Below are positions 1 through 5,140 of a stretch of DNA of 9,352 nucleotides, piece after piece. Both the position numbers and the translations under genes were made by a program. The first letter of the stretch is position 1; the number at the start of each line of letters is the position of its first letter. The notes under the pieces are model-generated. The model was given only the letters and a program-made list of their open reading frames with translations. It did not search any database and was not told where the DNA came from. The stretch spans positions 1 to 9,352 of the forward strand of contig DAHWQN010000018.1 of the NCBI GenBank assembly GCA_027340645.1, read 5' to 3'. The DNA is from Microcaldota archaeon. Its GTDB lineage: Archaea; Micrarchaeota; Micrarchaeia; Micrarchaeales; CABMGC01.

Positions 1-919
1 GTACGAGAAAGGAAATAAATTTTATGTGTATACAGGCATTGCTCCGTCAGGATCAATGCATATAGCACACCTGCTTCCATTCACACTGGCGAAGTGGTTA
101 CAGGACAGGTTTGATGCTGATGTGTACATACAGATACCTGATGAGGAGAAGTTTCTAGTCAAGAAGAACAAGACTCTTGAAGAGATACATGAACTTGCCA
201 TAGATGATGCGCGCAACATAGCTGCGCTGGGATTCAATCCTAAAAAGACAAAGTTCTTTTTTGATATAGGAAATTCTGGCTTTATGTACAAGCAGGCAGT
301 CAGAGTGGCAAAGCACATAACATTTTCTACAATAAAGGACGCTTTCGGATTCAGCAACGAAACCAACATAGGTGCCATATTCTACACGAGCATGCAGGCA
401 GTTGGCACTTTCATAAAGTCTGTAGAAGAAAATAGGAATGTGCCGTGCCTCATACCTATGGGTGTTGATCAGGATGTTCACTTTAGGATAGCGCGGGATG
501 TAGTGGACAAGCTTGGCTATTACAAGCCTGCCACGCTTGAGAACATATTCATGCCTGGGCTGAAGGGCCAGCAGAAGATGTCGGCAAGCGACCCCGACAA
601 TACAATTTACCTAAATGATGATGAGAAGACAGTTGAACGCAAGGCCAATCGTGCGCTGACCGGGCAGCAGGCAACTGCTGAGCTACAGAAGAAGTATGGG
701 GGCGATCCGGATAAGTGTGCCGTGTGCCAGTACTACAGGTTCTTTTTCGAACCTGATGACAAGAAATTGGAGAAGATATTTGAAGGCGAACGTAGTGGAA
801 CAATGCTTGCTGGTGAACACAAGAAGCATTTTGCTGAAACAGTCAATAAGTTCCTGAAGGAGCATAGAAGGAAAAAGGAGGCAATAAAGGACATAGAGAG
901 GTTCTTCCTCAAAGCATGA
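1..919 (+). CDS. trpS: tryptophanyl-tRNA synthetase, 5'-truncated by window edge
   Basis: Class I aminoacyl-tRNA synthetase that charges tRNA-Trp in the cytoplasm. The reading frame is open to the left edge (residues YEKGNKFYV before YTGIAPSG), so the GTG at 26 is an internal Val and the true start lies outside the window. About 305 residues are visible; archaeal/eukaryotic-type TrpRS are usually 370 or more, so an N-terminal piece is missing. Counting from the codon at 26, the ATP-binding HIGH signature reads HIAH (12-15, bases 59-70), and the second signature is KMSAS (184-188, bases 575-589). The GVDQD stretch (146-150) and the C-terminal CAVC...YYRFFFEPDD region are typical of the archaeal/eukaryotic TrpRS branch rather than bacterial TrpRS. 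TyrRS is the nearest alternative, but the YTG..PSG entry and the C-terminal region fit TrpRS. The Gly-to-Ala change in the HIGH motif is unusual. The gene ends in TGA, 92 bp before the next gene. Confidence 0.93.
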   Translation, partial: YEKGNKFYVYTGIAPSGSMHIAHLLPFTLAKWLQDRFDADVYIQIPDEEKFLVKKNKTLEEIHELAIDDARNIAALGFNPKKTKFFFDIGNSGFMYKQAVRVAKHITFSTIKDAFGFSNETNIGAIFYTSMQAVGTFIKSVEENRNVPCLIPMGVDQDVHFRIARDVVDKLGYYKPATLENIFMPGLKGQQKMSASDPDNTIYLNDDEKTVERKANRALTGQQATAELQKKYGGDPDKCAVCQYYRFFFEPDDKKLEKIFEGERSGTMLAGEHKKHFAETVNKFLKEHRRKKEAIKDIERFFLKA

Positions 920-1011
920 TTTGCGTGTATTATGAACGGTGAAAAATTTGTGCGCTGGCTTATTGCATAGAACAAGATGAGGGATATACAATAAATGCAA
1001 AAAGGGGTTAC

Positions 1012-1578
1012 ATGGATTTAGATGGAAAAGAAAAGAGTGTAAAGGGCAATAGACTTCCATTATGGGCGTGGGCGTTGGCAGCCGTCGCAATAGTTAGTAT
1101 TGTAGCAGGGGCGATATACGTTGCTATGCTTATTTCAACATCATCGTCTCAGCCTTCACATCTTAACCAACAGCAGTATGGTAATAACCCAGAAGGCACT
1201 TTACCCACAGCATGCATTGCGCAATCAGGCTTCTTATGTAAAATCAACAGCTTCAGCAATGGCGATCTTAATTTGACTATTGGGCAGGCAACAGGCCAGA
1301 ACTGGAATTCTACCTACTTTGCGTTTATAAATATTACTGATGTTGCGAATGGGGATGGAATAAATAGTTCATATTACACTACAACGCCAAAGTGCAACCT
1401 TGAAGGAAGCACGGACATTCCGAGTGGGACAACGTGCACTGTTATTATACCAATTTATGGAGTTTCAACAAGAGCAGGTACAATGATATCAGGGCAAATA
1501 TGGGGGGAGTATTATACGGGCAACACATTGACACCATATTATACAGAAATTGCCGTTATAAGTGCTAGAGAAAAATAG
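1012..1578 (+). CDS. membrane-anchored extracellular protein, four Cys, function unknown
   Basis: Not assigned to a named family. The 188-aa product has a short charged N-terminus (1-14), one strong hydrophobic segment (about 16-42) and a roughly 145-residue hydrophilic Ser/Thr/Asn-rich domain, as expected for a signal anchor with an outside domain. That domain holds four cysteines (68, 76, 128, 142), enough for two disulfides, and four N-X-S/T sequons (Asn87, 99, 107, 118) that could be glycosylated. Repeated aromatic and Thr-rich strands (for example YYTGNTLTPYYTEIAV near the C-terminus) suggest a beta-sandwich, like small surface or pilin-type proteins of DPANN archaea; this is inference. 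The ATG at 1012 follows a G-rich stretch (AAGGGG, 1003-1008) that is only a weak ribosome site. It stands alone: 92 bp after trpS and 220 bp before the Yip1-like gene. Confidence 0.8.
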   Translation: MDLDGKEKSVKGNRLPLWAWALAAVAIVSIVAGAIYVAMLISTSSSQPSHLNQQQYGNNPEGTLPTACIAQSGFLCKINSFSNGDLNLTIGQATGQNWNSTYFAFINITDVANGDGINSSYYTTTPKCNLEGSTDIPSGTTCTVIIPIYGVSTRAGTMISGQIWGEYYTGNTLTPYYTEIAVISAREK

Positions 1579-1581
1579 ATT

Positions 1582-1655
1582 TATGACCAACTGGATTTGA
1601 ACCTGTTTATTGGCTTTTAGCAGATTTAGATTGCCCAGTACCCATCAAACTTACT
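1582..1655 (-). other. tRNA-like remnant (T-arm and D-arm only)
   Basis: On the minus strand, bases 1603-1593 read GGTTCAAATCC, an exact internal B-box/T-loop sequence of tRNA genes, flanked by a T stem with four of five pairs (1590-1594 with 1602-1606; T-T mismatch at 1592/1604 on the + strand). Upstream on the same strand lie a perfect 4-bp D-stem-like pair (1652-1655 with 1637-1640, loop containing GG) and a weak anticodon-like hairpin (1620-1623 with 1631-1634, 7-base loop). The expected acceptor strand (7 bases from 1589 to 1583) has no complementary 5' partner, so this is not a working tRNA. It may be a decayed tRNA gene or a tRNA 3'-end scar left by an integrated element; chance resemblance cannot be excluded. 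Confidence 0.3.
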
Positions 1656-1682
1656 TCAGATTTAAAGCTTCATAAACAATAA

Positions 1683-1788
1683 TTCGTATATGAATCTTTG
1701 AATACAAAGACTACTATGATAATGGCAATCAACGAATATTTTTGTACAATATACGAAGATTTAAAAGCTTTACCATTCAATTCGTATT
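1683..1788. repeat. TTCGTATA-type short repeats upstream of the Yip1-like gene
   Basis: The spacer holds TTCGTATA at 1683-1690, its exact inverse TATACGAA at 1750-1757, and a third partial copy TTCGTATT at 1781-1788, plus a near copy AACGAATA around 1731-1738. The inverse copy sits directly upstream of the proposed TATA box and the third lies between it and the start codon, positions where a repressor could act. No regulator is identified. In an AT-rich spacer some repetition is expected by chance. Confidence 0.35.
1758..1771 (+). promoter_or_regulatory. possible TATA box for the Yip1-like gene
   Basis: GATTTAAAAGCTTT lies about 35 bases before the ATG at 1799. A TATA box here would place transcription start some 25 bases downstream, leaving a leader of about 10 bases that still includes the GGTGA ribosome site. 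A similar GATTTAAAGCTT occurs at 1659-1670. The evidence is position and composition only. Confidence 0.35.
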
Positions 1789-1789
1789 T

Positions 1790-1794
1790 GGTGA
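1790..1794 (+). promoter_or_regulatory. ribosome binding site GGTGA fixing the start of the Yip1-like gene
   Basis: GGTGA is followed by four bases and then ATG at 1799. The same four-base spacing is seen in this window before rrp42, eL43, the 121-aa gene and rpoP, so it favours 1799 over the adjacent ATG at 1802. Confidence 0.65.
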
Positions 1795-1798
1795 ATGA

Positions 1799-2410
1799 AT
1801 GATGTTCGTTGACGAAACGAAAAAGATAATAGACATAATGCTGTTGAAGGATAAAAATCCTAAACAGATGTCAGTTGGAGAAGCTTTGGGCTTCTGGTAC
1901 AAGGCCTCACTGATACCGGCGATAGCTGCTGCAGTAGTTGCAGGACTACTTGTGTTGCTAGGCAGCAGTATTATATCAAGCATATTCGGTACATTTATAG
2001 GGTCTATTGCGGAGGGGATAGGATCCGTAATAGTACTTGCTGGTATCTTTGTAAGTGTTTGGATCTTAATACCGATAATGATGATAATATCAGCAGCTAT
2101 TATGCACTTGTTCGGCAAGATACTGCTAAAGCAGTTCAAGAACGGCTACGCAGCAACGCTTGCAGCAACGGTGTACGTGGAGCTTATAGTTGTGCTGTTC
2201 ATGTGGCTGACTGAGATCCCGATAATAGGAACGATTTTAAGCTTAATTATAAGCATATGGGCACTCGTGGCGTTCTTCGTATGGATGGCAAGATTCCAGA
2301 ACACCACATGGGTGGGGGTACTTCTGACAGTGATAGTAGAGGCCATTGTTGTGGGTATCATAATGTTTGTGGTGTTTGGCGCGATTTTACTCTCTGTACT
2401 AGGATTATAG
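1799..2410 (+). CDS. Yip1-family integral membrane protein
   Basis: The 203-aa product has a short soluble N-terminus (1-35) followed by five or six hydrophobic segments (about 36-58, 60-73, 76-104, 117-138, 140-163 and 172-201). The arrangement EALGFWYKASLIP, then the IMHLFGKILLKQFKNGY loop between segments, then ELIVVLFMWLTEIPIIG and IWALVAFF, is the pattern of the Yip1 domain common in archaeal and bacterial membrane proteins. The molecular role of prokaryotic Yip1 proteins is not settled; eukaryotic members work with Rab GTPases in vesicle traffic, which should not be carried over. The start at 1799 is supported by a GGTGA site four bases upstream. It appears to be a single-gene unit with its own promoter region and a strong T-rich terminator after it. 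The exact number of membrane helices is uncertain. Confidence 0.8.
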   Translation: MMFVDETKKIIDIMLLKDKNPKQMSVGEALGFWYKASLIPAIAAAVVAGLLVLLGSSIISSIFGTFIGSIAEGIGSVIVLAGIFVSVWILIPIMMIISAAIMHLFGKILLKQFKNGYAATLAATVYVELIVVLFMWLTEIPIIGTILSLIISIWALVAFFVWMARFQNTTWVGVLLTVIVEAIVVGIIMFVVFGAILLSVLGL

Positions 2411-2418
2411 CCTAATCG

Positions 2419-2459
2419 CTTTTTTATTATTTCTTTTATTTTTTATTTTCTTTTTATTT
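2419..2459 (+). terminator. T-rich archaeal terminator
   Basis: Immediately after the Yip1-like stop codon comes about 40 bases of nearly uninterrupted T on the + strand, broken by single A or C residues. Intrinsic termination in Archaea is driven mainly by such T tracts with no need for a hairpin. It ends + strand transcription before the oppositely oriented tRNA and hisS group. Confidence 0.75.
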
Positions 2460-2488
2460 GGATTTGAGATATAGCATGAAACAAATCC
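2460..2488. repeat. inverted repeat GGATTTG/CAAATCC
   Basis: GGATTTG at 2460-2466 pairs exactly with CAAATCC at 2482-2488 across a 15-base loop; a further partial match (ATCTAAATCC) lies at 2509-2518. It sits between the + strand T tract and the 3' end of the tRNA-Gly gene, so it could be part of the bidirectional transcript end. No T run follows it on the minus strand, so it is not by itself a convincing terminator. Confidence 0.3.
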
Positions 2489-2554
2489 CAGATTAGCAGC
2501 AAATAGTTATCTAAATCCTAATGGGGGTAGTTATTATAGCGGTAGAGAAATGAA

Positions 2555-2638
2555 TGCGCCAACCGGGATTTGAACCCGGGTTACGGGCTTTTTCCAATTA
2601 TGGGAAGCCCAGGTCCTACCAGGCTAGACTATTGGCGC
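2555..2638 (-). tRNA. tRNA-Gly(CCC) with an 11-nt intron at 37/38
   Basis: Read on the minus strand, the acceptor arm GCGCCAA pairs perfectly with TTGGCGC and is followed by discriminator A (2555). The D-arm has stem GTCT/GGAC and a loop with AGCC...GGTA. The anticodon stem is TGGGC/GCCCG, the variable region TAAC, and the T-arm CCGGG-TTCAAAT-CCCGG. The anticodon at 2604-2602 is CCC, preceded by T33 and followed by A37. The GCG acceptor start and A73 agree with archaeal glycine tRNAs. The anticodon loop is 18 bases instead of 7, which gives an 11-base intron (2600-2590); the mature tRNA is 73 nt and no 3' CCA is encoded. It starts 8 bp after the gene ending at 2647, so it may be cotranscribed with hisS; no clear promoter of its own was found. 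A shift of the anticodon by one base would give TCC, also Gly, but would put C at position 37. Confidence 0.92.
2590..2600 (-). other. tRNA intron, 11 nt, minimal bulge-helix-bulge
   Basis: On the minus strand the intron reads TAATTGGAAAA between A37 (2601) and A38 (2589). Its GGAA pairs with exon bases TTCC (32-35) to form the 4-bp central helix; CAT (36, 37, intron base 1) and AAA (last two intron bases and A38) make two three-base bulges with the cut after the second base of each, as the archaeal splicing endonuclease requires. The remaining four bases AATT are too few for the outer helix, so the site is a reduced bulge-helix-bulge. Confidence 0.85.
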
Positions 2639-2646
2639 GTTAAGCA

Positions 2647-3165
2647 TTATTTCTTCTTGTCATTTGCATTGCTCTTCTCCAGAAGCTTCTTTCCTAGCTC
2701 ACTGCGCATCTTTATGTCAAGGTTAACCTTCTCGAAGTCTTCCTTGCTTAGAACCTTCTCGAGTATATATTTCGAATAATTAACTGATATGTTGGACAAA
2801 TCCAATAGCAGGGATTGCAGATCGCCATGCTTTATGTGGAAGTCGCCCAGCGGCTTGATGACTTCTATACCGGCCGGGGCAAAGTTGAAAACAGTGTTTA
2901 TTACAGCTCCAATGTCATTGAATAGCACAGTCACTACGGCATTTGTTGAGTACAGGTCTTCCTTCTCTAACTTCAGAGGCTCGTCTATCGCACCTGTGCA
3001 GTATAGTACTCCTACCGACTTCAACAGCCGGTTGTTTATCAGGTCTGTCATAAGTGGCTGTAGCTCATCTTGGTTCTTGTTCTGCATATCAAAGTACAGC
3101 TTCGCCAGTACACCGCCCTTTGATATCGTCTTCTCTGTAAGCTCATCAACTTCTGATTTCGACAT
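2647..3165 (-). CDS. conserved archaeal protein of unknown function, downstream of hisS
   Basis: The 172-aa soluble product has no signal peptide and no membrane segment. A helical, charged N-terminus (MSKSEVDELTEKTISKGG) is followed by a mixed alpha/beta core with the stretches GVLYCTGAIDEPL, STNAVVTVLFNDIGAVINTVFNFAPAGIEVI and a C-terminal helical part ISVNYSKYILEKVLSKEDF, then a Lys-rich tail. I recognise this layout as a widespread archaeal protein without an assigned function. An in-frame ATG at 3195 would extend it by ten residues into hisS, but the ATG at 3165 has GGTGT four bases upstream and lies just two bases after the hisS stop, so it is preferred. It forms a two-gene unit with hisS and is followed 8 bp later by tRNA-Gly, which hints at a role connected with translation or tRNA; that is inference from position only. 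Confidence 0.75.
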   Translation of the reverse strand: MSKSEVDELTEKTISKGGVLAKLYFDMQNKNQDELQPLMTDLINNRLLKSVGVLYCTGAIDEPLKLEKEDLYSTNAVVTVLFNDIGAVINTVFNFAPAGIEVIKPLGDFHIKHGDLQSLLLDLSNISVNYSKYILEKVLSKEDFEKVNLDIKMRSELGKKLLEKSNANDKKK

Positions 3166-3167
3166 TT

Positions 3168-4448
3168 TTACACCGGTTCTAATTCTTTTAAGCACTCTTC
3201 TATTCCAACGAGTTTCTCTTCTCCAGTTTGCATATTGCGCAGCTTTACCTTATTAGCCTGCCGCTCTATGCTACCAATTATAACAGCATATGGGATATGC
3301 AGAGAATTGGCGTAATCCAACTGCTTGGATATGCCACGGCTTGTTAGATTCATGTCAACGTAGATTTTATTTGCACGCATTTTTGCCGCAACGCCTATCG
3401 CAAACGGTATGTCTTCCTTCTTTATTGGTGCAAGATAAACCTTTGCGTATGTCCTGACCATCTCTTCATCCCTCAATACCTCGAATGCGCGGCTTAGCCC
3501 TATTGAAAATCCCACAGCTGGTACCTCCTTACTTGAGTACATACCTATCAGCTTGTCGTACCTGCCGCCGGAGCCTATTGTAGGAAGGCGCTTCTCATTA
3601 TCAAATACTACTAGCTCCCATACAACACCAGTGTAATAATCAAGGCCTCTTGCAAGTGACAGATCCAAATTTACACTGCCTTTTATGCCGTACGCCTCGA
3701 TGATGCTTAAGAGTTCCCTTAACCTTGAAATCTCGGCCTTTGCTGATGGAAGCGAGACGTCAAGTTCAGCAAGCAATGAGCCGTTGTCTTCACGCTCCTT
3801 TGTAATAAAGTTTACAAGCGCCTGAGAATCCTTCATGTCCTGACCTGTCTTCGAAAGCTGTACTTGGACCTCAGAAGCGCCTATCTTCTCCAATTTGTCT
3901 ATAATGCGCATGGCAATTCCGCGTTTGTCTTCCGGTATATTAAACATTCCAAGAACAGAATCAAGAAGCACCCTGCTGTTTAGTAGTATTGTATAGTTGC
4001 TTATCCCTAGTCTTTCAATTGCAAGGGCGCCTGCTGCAAGAACCTCTGCGTCGCTAAGCACCTCTGTGCTTCCTATTACATCGACATCGGCCTGTATGAA
4101 CTCGCGGTTGCGCATCTTCTGTGGTTCGTCCATACGCCATACTTTACCTATTTGATAGCGTTTGAATGGCATAGGCAAGTCCTTGTTCATTGCGATATAC
4201 CTTGCAAGTGGAACAGTGAAATCGTAACGCAGGCCTTCTGTGCCACCCTCTATTACATATATCTCCTTCTTTGACTCCTCGCCGTATGCCTTTGCACTGA
4301 GTGTTTCCATTAGTTCTATAGTAGGTGTCTCTATAGGATAGAAGCCAAAACGCTTGAAAGTTTCCTCTACGATGCTGCGCATCATGTTTAACTTTATAGC
4401 GTCTGCAGAACCGTAATCAGAAGTTCCGCGTGGCAGTGAAAGTGTCAT
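3168..4448 (-). CDS. hisS: histidyl-tRNA synthetase
   Basis: Class II aminoacyl-tRNA synthetase that charges tRNA-His. The 426-aa length is normal for an archaeal HisRS. Visible in order: the PRGTSDYG entry (6-13) and helix of motif 1; LRYDFTVPLARY (73-84), which contacts substrate; motif 2 region RYQIGKVWRMDEPQ through REFIQADVDVIG (97-126); the histidine-specific signature LARGLDYYTG (265-274); motif 3 GFSIGLSRAFE (313-323); and a C-terminal anticodon-binding domain (about 335-426) with VYLAPIKKED and IPYAVIIGSIE strands. Motif 2 has NREF where many HisRS have a YREF-type sequence. The ATG at 4448 follows GGGTTAA and a good TATA box 31 bases upstream. It is followed by the 172-aa conserved gene and tRNA-Gly on the same strand. 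HisZ paralogues lack the anticodon domain and histidine signatures, so this is the true synthetase. Confidence 0.97.
   Translation of the reverse strand: MTLSLPRGTSDYGSADAIKLNMMRSIVEETFKRFGFYPIETPTIELMETLSAKAYGEESKKEIYVIEGGTEGLRYDFTVPLARYIAMNKDLPMPFKRYQIGKVWRMDEPQKMRNREFIQADVDVIGSTEVLSDAEVLAAGALAIERLGISNYTILLNSRVLLDSVLGMFNIPEDKRGIAMRIIDKLEKIGASEVQVQLSKTGQDMKDSQALVNFITKEREDNGSLLAELDVSLPSAKAEISRLRELLSIIEAYGIKGSVNLDLSLARGLDYYTGVVWELVVFDNEKRLPTIGSGGRYDKLIGMYSSKEVPAVGFSIGLSRAFEVLRDEEMVRTYAKVYLAPIKKEDIPFAIGVAAKMRANKIYVDMNLTSRGISKQLDYANSLHIPYAVIIGSIERQANKVKLRNMQTGEEKLVGIEECLKELEPV
3170..3174 (-). promoter_or_regulatory. ribosome binding site GGTGT inside the hisS stop region
   Basis: On the minus strand GGTGT spans the last codons of hisS (CCG GTG TAA) and is followed by four bases and ATG at 3165. 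This spacing matches the other ribosome sites of the window and chooses 3165 over the upstream ATG at 3195. It also implies coupling of translation to hisS. Confidence 0.6.
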
Positions 4449-4475
4449 TTAACCCATGTAATTATGGATTCAACA

Positions 4476-4488
4476 AATATAAACCTTC
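4476..4488 (-). promoter_or_regulatory. BRE/TATA promoter of hisS
   Basis: On the minus strand GAAGG is followed by TTTATATT (4483-4476), centred about 31 bases before the hisS ATG. A start site some 25 bases downstream would give a very short leader. It lies between the thioredoxin stop (4512) and hisS, so hisS can be transcribed independently. Confidence 0.55.
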
Positions 4489-4511
4489 ACGACAGGATAG
4501 TCTGCCCGACT

Positions 4512-4826
4512 TCACAGGCTCTTCTCTAGCCATTGCTTAAAACTAGCCTTTGGAAGCGCGCCTACTGATGTGGCTGACACCTTGCCATTTTTGAAAAGCA
4601 GGACAGATGGTATGCTCATTATATTGTACTTTGCTGCAGTACTCTGGTTATCGTCGGTATTAAGCTTGCAGAATTTTGCCTTGCTGTCCATCTCGTTTGA
4701 GACCTCTTCTATTATTGGAGAAAGAAGCCTGCATGGACCACACCAAGGCGCCCAGAAGTCCACTACTACCGGCTTTGTTGACTTAAGCACTTCTGCCTCA
4801 AAATTTGCGTCTGTAATTTCAATCAT
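4512..4826 (-). CDS. trxA: thioredoxin
   Basis: Small cytoplasmic dithiol-disulfide oxidoreductase that reduces protein disulfides. The 104-aa length is that of a single thioredoxin fold. The active site WCGPC (28-32) is canonical, with the buried Asp23 in VVVDFWAPW before it, the cis-proline in SIPS (Pro73) opposite it, and the KNGK turn (79-82) near the C-terminus. There is no signal peptide, which argues against an exported DsbA-like protein; a glutaredoxin would have CPYC instead. An additional Cys is present at 53. The electron donor (thioredoxin reductase) is not in the window. The ATG at 4826 lies about 35 bases after a strong TATA box. The gene is divergent from the histone operon with 95 bp between start codons. 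Confidence 0.95.
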   Translation of the reverse strand: MIEITDANFEAEVLKSTKPVVVDFWAPWCGPCRLLSPIIEEVSNEMDSKAKFCKLNTDDNQSTAAKYNIMSIPSVLLFKNGKVSATSVGALPKASFKQWLEKSL

Positions 4827-4857
4827 GTTACCACATGGAATATTTCTATCTGCACTT

Positions 4858-4870
4858 ATTTATAACTTTC
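4858..4870 (-). promoter_or_regulatory. BRE/TATA promoter of thioredoxin
   Basis: On the minus strand GGAAAG (4870-4866 region) is followed by TTATAAAT (4865-4858), a near-consensus archaeal BRE plus TATA box centred 35 bases before the thioredoxin ATG, leaving room for a leader of about 10 bases. It is the clearest promoter in the window. Confidence 0.65.
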
Positions 4871-4890
4871 CTGGGTATTAATAATTCACA

Positions 4891-4900
4891 AGTATTAAAG
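4891..4900 (+). promoter_or_regulatory. possible TATA element of the histone gene
   Basis: AGTATTAAAG lies about 27 bases before the histone ATG at 4922, which would place transcription start at or near the start codon. An alternative is the AT-rich GGTATTAATAATT at 4874-4886, about 40 bases upstream. The choice is not settled by the sequence. Confidence 0.3.
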
Positions 4901-4921
4901 AAGTTATTTATTGTGGATTTC

Positions 4922-5140
4922 ATGGCAACAATACCTAGGGATGCTATAAAGGCTCTAATAAAGAGTCATTTCGGGGTTAATATAACTGAAGAAGGAGCGG
5001 ATGAAATGGCGCGCATAATTGAAAGTAAAGCTAATGAGATGTCTGGCTTCGCGGTAAGTAATGCTAAGAAAAATGGCAGGAGTAAGGTAACCAAGGACGA
5101 TATAAAGCAATACCTTATAGATGGCTTTGATGACAAATGA
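4922..5140 (+). CDS. archaeal histone
   Basis: A 72-aa single histone-fold protein that should dimerise and wrap DNA. The fold is visible as an N-terminal segment with IPRDAIKALIKSH (4-16), the long central helix TEEGADEMARIIESKANEMSGFAVSNAKKNG (22-52), and the C-terminal signature GRSKVTKDDIKQYL (52-65), corresponding to the GRKTIKAEDI segment of well-known archaeal histones. The C-terminus is a short acidic stretch (DGFDDK), which is atypical because many archaeal histones end in basic residues. The ATG at 4922 is chosen: an in-frame ATG at 4835 would add a hydrophobic, AT-rich-encoded 29-residue extension that does not belong to the family. The next gene begins inside this one (overlap of 11-20 bp), so the two are translated together. 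A CBF/NF-Y-type histone-fold protein is the only alternative. Confidence 0.92.
   Translation: MATIPRDAIKALIKSHFGVNITEEGADEMARIIESKANEMSGFAVSNAKKNGRSKVTKDDIKQYLIDGFDDK

Noticed and set aside
26..28. GTG at 26 as the start of trpS
   Set aside because: The upstream codons in frame encode KFYV directly before YTG, as expected for TrpRS, and the family needs a longer N-terminus; the gene is cut by the window edge.
920..1011. Search for a gene or RNA between trpS and the surface protein
   Set aside because: Nothing supportable was found beyond a weak AT-rich box (983-995) that might serve as a promoter.
3166..3195. In-frame ATG at 3195 extending the 172-aa protein by ten residues
   Set aside because: It lies inside hisS, and the ATG at 3165 has a well-spaced GGTGT site that matches the other starts of the window.
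4835..4921. In-frame ATG at 4835 extending the histone by 29 residues
   Set aside because: The extension is hydrophobic, unrelated to histones, overlaps the divergent promoter region, and the ATG at 4922 gives a protein of normal family length.
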